From DATDDB01 sp041490205 (GTDB taxonomy: Bacteria > Pseudomonadota > Gammaproteobacteria > Burkholderiales > Gallionellaceae), in the NCBI GenBank assembly GCA_041490205.1, contig JBGPSQ010000122.1, positions 1 to 8,697 on the forward strand: DNA of 8,697 bases. The letters run 5' to 3'. The notes below the pieces were generated by a model, which saw only the letters and a list, made by a program, of their open reading frames with translations, made no database searches and was not told the DNA's origin. Position numbers and translations under genes: made by a program. Positions 6,846 to 8,697 of this stretch are shown piece after piece (within the stretch, counting starts at the first letter, position 1; each line of letters starts with the position of its first letter).

Positions 6846-6886
6846 AAGGGGTTGCATTAATTTCAAAAATCCTTGAAAGTACACCA

Positions 6887-7477
6887 ATGGAACCGGAACA
6901 CCTCTCAGAAACTGCCTGGCGATTCATTCACCACTTTGGGGAAATGGGCAGCCGCTGGGGCATCAGCCGCACTGTCGGCCAGATTTACGCCCTGCTCTAC
7001 ATTGCCCATGTCCCGCTGAATGCTGACGACATCGCCCACCTGTTGTCCTTTTCGCGCTCGAATGTGAGCATGGGGTTGAAAGAATTGCAGGGCTGGCGCC
7101 TGCTGCGTTCTGAATACCGCCCCGGCGACCGCCGCGAATATTTCAGGACACCGGAAGATGTGTGGGAAATTTTCCGCACCCTGGCGGATGAACGCCGCCG
7201 GCGCGAGGTCGAGCCCACCCTCTCGGTGCTTCGCGAGTGCCTGCTCGATCCGATGCATACTCGGGAAGACGAGCATTTCCACAAGCGCATGCAAGCCATG
7301 TACGACCTGATTTCGATGTCCAACGAATGGTTCATCGACATCCAGAAATTGAGCGCGGAAGACCTGACTTCGCTCATGCACCTGGGCGCCCACGCGCAGA
7401 AGTTGCTGCACGCCAAGAATCGCCTGCTATCATTTGCCGGGATCAACAAGGAAGAGCTGCCTGAAGACATGAGGTAA
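6887..7477 (+). CDS. GbsR/MarR-family winged-helix transcriptional regulator
   Basis: This 196-residue protein starts with a short helix and then a winged helix-turn-helix at about 24-90. The turn-helix segment is DDIAHLLSFSRSNVSMGLKE (about 47-66), the recognition helix includes SRSNVSMGLKEL, and the charged wing is RPGDRREYF (78-86). The N-terminal context (GISRTVGQIYALLYIA) is typical of the GbsR branch of MarR-like proteins rather than classic MarR. A helical C-terminal region (about 95-190) probably forms the dimer and effector part. The ligand is unknown, and choline or glycine-betaine sensing should not be assumed from the family name. It is divergent from the act operon and shares its intergenic region with a palindrome, so control of ACIII and of itself is a reasonable inference. 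The ribosome site before the ATG is weak (GAAAG). Confidence 0.85.
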   Translation: MEPEHLSETAWRFIHHFGEMGSRWGISRTVGQIYALLYIAHVPLNADDIAHLLSFSRSNVSMGLKELQGWRLLRSEYRPGDRREYFRTPEDVWEIFRTLADERRRREVEPTLSVLRECLLDPMHTREDEHFHKRMQAMYDLISMSNEWFIDIQKLSAEDLTSLMHLGAHAQKLLHAKNRLLSFAGINKEELPEDMR

Positions 7478-7537
7478 CGCTCAACCCTTGCAAGGCCGCT
7501 TCACGCACCTCGAATCAATTCACCCGTCATTCCGAAC

Positions 7538-8185
7538 ATGAACGAAGAACAAGCCGTCCTGGATTTTTTTGCCCAGGAAGAAAACCTGCCGCTGGCCCTG
7601 ATTGCAGCCGAGCACCTGGATGCCATCCGGCTGCGCCTCAACAATGAATTCTGGCAAATTCTGCACGAAAAACTGGCCGCATTGCTGGCCCAGCATACCC
7701 TGCCTTGGTCCTGCCAGCCCACCGAAGACCGCAATGCGGAAGACTGCCTGGTAGGTTTGCACCTGGAACCCGCGCCTGAATCCCGCATATTCCTGCGCCC
7801 ATTCATGGAACAGCAATTCACCGGCAACGGCTACCGCATTTACCATGGCTTGATGTGGAGTGCGCAACCGTCGCCAGGACAAAAAATACTGCCTGCGGTC
7901 GCCGCGTTGAGCGATGTCCTGCAACAAGCGGGATTCAAGCAGGGTGACAATTTTTTCGCGTGGCAGTGGCTGCCCTGGCATCCGCGCCGCCGCGATTTCC
8001 TGCTGGCCTTTTCCGGCAAGCGCGATCGCCTGCTCGAAGAAGTCATGCTGCCTTGGCAATATTTGTTGCTCGACCGCGGCGAACAACTGCGCCTTGCCAA
8101 TCTCGCGCTCAACGGCCCGGTGGGAACCAGCACCAGCATCTCGCTGGACCAGTTGCGCAGCAAGCTGCCTTCGCAAAGCGCATAA
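7538..8185 (+). CDS. Uncharacterised soluble protein
   Basis: I do not recognise this 215-residue protein. It has no signal peptide or membrane helix, so it is probably cytoplasmic. The N-terminal third is helical (LDAIRLRLNNEFWQILHEKLAALL begins near residue 27). The middle is rich in aromatics, including a Trp cluster at 142, 144 and 147 (FFAWQWLPWHPRRRDF) and Trp107 and Trp173; only two cysteines (59, 70) are present and they form no metal motif. The C-terminal 25 residues look disordered. It lies 60 bp downstream of the regulator gene on the same strand with no clear promoter or terminator between, so co-transcription is likely. No strong Shine-Dalgarno precedes ATG 7538. Coding status is supported by a long frame with codon choice and composition like its neighbour. 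Its overlapping minus-strand frame (7520-8176) is judged a shadow. Confidence 0.65.
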   Translation: MNEEQAVLDFFAQEENLPLALIAAEHLDAIRLRLNNEFWQILHEKLAALLAQHTLPWSCQPTEDRNAEDCLVGLHLEPAPESRIFLRPFMEQQFTGNGYRIYHGLMWSAQPSPGQKILPAVAALSDVLQQAGFKQGDNFFAWQWLPWHPRRRDFLLAFSGKRDRLLEEVMLPWQYLLLDRGEQLRLANLALNGPVGTSTSISLDQLRSKLPSQSA

Positions 8186-8249
8186 ACCGCGTCATCGCCT
8201 GCCAATACACCCGAAACTGGCCGCAACCGGGGCTATCCGGCCAAAATTA

Positions 8250-8288
8250 CGGGAATAAATAAAGAAGGGGCAGGCTCTCGCCCGCCCC
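8250..8288 (-). terminator. Probable intrinsic terminator of the histone H1-like gene
   Basis: The stem is formed by 8267-8274 and 8281-8288 (GGGGCAGG against CCCGCCCC, seven of eight pairs, 6-nt loop). Read on the minus strand, the hairpin is followed by a T-rich tail TTCTTTATTTATT. Read on the plus strand the tail has no T run, so it most likely ends minus-strand transcription arriving from the histone-like gene 128 bp upstream. Confidence 0.5.
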
Positions 8289-8349
8289 TGAAGATGATCA
8301 GGGATGAAAAGCACACGCACCCGATACACGCCAAGTGACGATGCTGTGC

Positions 8350-8373
8350 TGCCATGCCCTCGACGGCATGGCA
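8350..8373. repeat. Perfect 9-bp inverted repeat (hairpin)
   Basis: TGCCATGCC and GGCATGGCA flank a 6-nt loop CTCGAC. No T tract follows on either strand, so it is not a classic terminator. It would fold in the 3' untranslated region of the histone-like transcript and might protect the RNA end or be a protein-binding site. Confidence 0.55.
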
Positions 8374-8391
8374 ACCAAACGCTAACAGCAG

Positions 8392-8408
8392 CCCGGCGCG
8401 CGGCCGGG
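8392..8408. repeat. 6-bp GC hairpin just after the histone-like stop codon
   Basis: CCCGGC and GCCGGG are separated by five bases (GCGCG) and lie 8 bp beyond the histone-like stop on the minus strand. There is no T-rich tail. It may slow exonuclease or polymerase, but in GC-rich DNA it could be incidental. Confidence 0.3.
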
Positions 8409-8415
8409 AAACAAG

Positions 8416-8697
8416 TTACGCGCCGAAAGTGAAGCTCAGTGCAGAAGAAGCCGCGCCCGTTTTCTTGGCTGCAACTTTCTTCTTGGCCGACGACTTTTTC
8501 GCCACAGCCTTCTTGGCTGCCGGTTTCTTGGCGGCTGCCTTTTTCGCTACGGACTTCTTGGCAGCTACTTTCTTGGCTGCCGGTTTCTTGGCGGCTACCT
8601 TTTTCGCTGCGGGCTTCTTGGCAGCTACTTTCTTGGCTGCCGGTTTCTTGGCGGCTACCTTTTTCGCTGCGGGCTTCTTGGCAGCTACTTTCTTGGC
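8416..8697 (-). CDS. Histone H1-like Lys/Ala-rich DNA-binding protein (C-terminal part; N-terminus beyond the right edge)
   Basis: 93 residues and a TAA stop are visible in a frame open to the right edge. The sequence is almost entirely 5-residue units of the form A-A-K-K-P or A-A-K-K-V. It degrades near the end (KKS, KKA, KKK) and closes with a non-basic tail TGAASSALSFTFGA. Such Ala/Lys/Pro tails occur in bacterial H1-like proteins (Hc2/BpH1 type, and AlgP in pseudomonads), which bind DNA non-specifically and influence nucleoid compaction and expression. With the N-terminus absent, I cannot tell whether a globular domain precedes the tail, so the exact subfamily is open. It is probably transcribed separately and ends at the terminator near 8267. 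Confidence 0.8.
   Translation of the reverse strand, partial: AKKVAAKKPAAKKVAAKKPAAKKVAAKKPAAKKVAAKKPAAKKVAAKKSVAKKAAAKKPAAKKAVAKKSSAKKKVAAKKTGAASSALSFTFGA
8521..8697 (-). repeat. 60-bp tandem repeat inside the histone H1-like gene
   Basis: Blocks 8581-8640 and 8641-8697 are identical over the 57 bases visible. Block 8521-8580 differs from them at three positions. Each block encodes 20 residues, that is four 5-residue Ala/Lys units. Near-identity at DNA level, including third codon positions, points to recent duplication, and the array continues past the window edge. Confidence 0.9.

Larger units (their letters stand above)
6617..6886. other. Divergent intergenic region between actA and the GbsR-like regulator gene
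   Basis: This 270-bp stretch separates two divergent genes. I see no convincing coding sequence: a short plus-strand open frame across 6591-6785 overlaps the actA start and has no ribosome site or protein-like composition. The right half (about 6800-6886) is clearly more AT-rich than the flanking genes. The region holds the palindrome at 6782-6794, a candidate actA promoter and a long actA leader. Confidence 0.8.
8186..8415. other. Convergent intergenic region with several hairpins
   Basis: This 230-bp gap lies between the stops of the plus-strand unknown gene and the minus-strand histone-like gene. I see no gene in it. It carries inverted repeats at 8218-8243, 8267-8288, 8350-8373 and 8392-8408, which probably serve 3'-end formation or transcript stability. 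Confidence 0.7.

Noticed and set aside
7520..8176. 218-residue minus-strand open frame opposite the unrecognised plus-strand gene
   Set aside because: Lengths are similar, so this was considered seriously. The plus frame follows the regulator in the same direction and has more protein-like helix patterns and Trp clusters. The minus frame is Gln/Arg-rich with no ribosome site. Some uncertainty remains.
8218..8243. Inverted repeat TGGCCG/CGGCCA as terminator of the plus-strand unknown gene
   Set aside because: It has a 6-bp stem with a 14-nt loop and is followed by A-rich rather than T-rich sequence on the plus strand.
8521..8697. CRISPR-like or non-coding repeat array
   Set aside because: The repeats are contiguous with no spacers and encode an uninterrupted Ala/Lys frame.

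Overview
The window is dominated by a bacterial respiratory operon on the minus strand. It encodes an alternative complex III (ACIII), the cytochrome bc1-independent quinol:cytochrome c/electron-acceptor oxidoreductase. Base composition (GC-rich, with AT-rich promoter regions), the subunit sequences, a GbsR-like regulator and a Lys/Ala-rich histone H1-like gene suggest a betaproteobacterium. A member of the Nitrosomonadales/Gallionellaceae (iron- or sulfur-oxidizer type) is my best guess. The organism is an inference from general knowledge; no marker gene in the window proves it.

Layout from right to left along the operon (minus strand): actA (pentahaem cytochrome c, 6616-6011), actB1 (molybdopterin-oxidoreductase-like Tat lipoprotein, 5965-3731), actB2 (four-cluster ferredoxin-like protein, 3727-2819), actC (10-helix NrfD/PsrC-type quinol-binding subunit, 2794-1427), actD (DUF3341 membrane protein, 1425-895), actE (monohaem cytochrome c, 898-356) and actF (second NrfD-type subunit, 339 to the left edge, cut off). 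Spacings run from a 4-bp overlap to 45 bp, nearly every start has a clear Shine-Dalgarno, and no internal promoter or terminator is evident, so this is one transcription unit. Quinol would be oxidised at ActC, electrons would pass through the Fe-S clusters of ActB2, and then through the haems of ActA and ActE to a periplasmic or membrane acceptor.

A 270-bp divergent intergenic region (6617-6886) carries a perfect 13-bp palindrome that doubles as a consensus -35 box for actA. On its other side, plus strand, are a GbsR/MarR-family winged-helix regulator (6887-7477), probably the local regulator, and an unrecognised soluble 215-residue protein (7538-8185).

The right end holds a convergent intergenic region (8186-8415) with three hairpins, one a plausible terminator for minus-strand transcription. 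It is followed by the 3' part of a histone H1-like gene (minus strand, 8697-8416, N-terminus outside the window) built of 5-residue Ala/Lys repeats in a 60-bp tandem array.

The core system is a known complex. The points most worth a second look are these: actB is split into two genes; ActB1 retains a complete four-cysteine Fe-S motif although it lacks a cysteine molybdenum ligand; and the divergent regulator and palindrome form a candidate control switch for ACIII.
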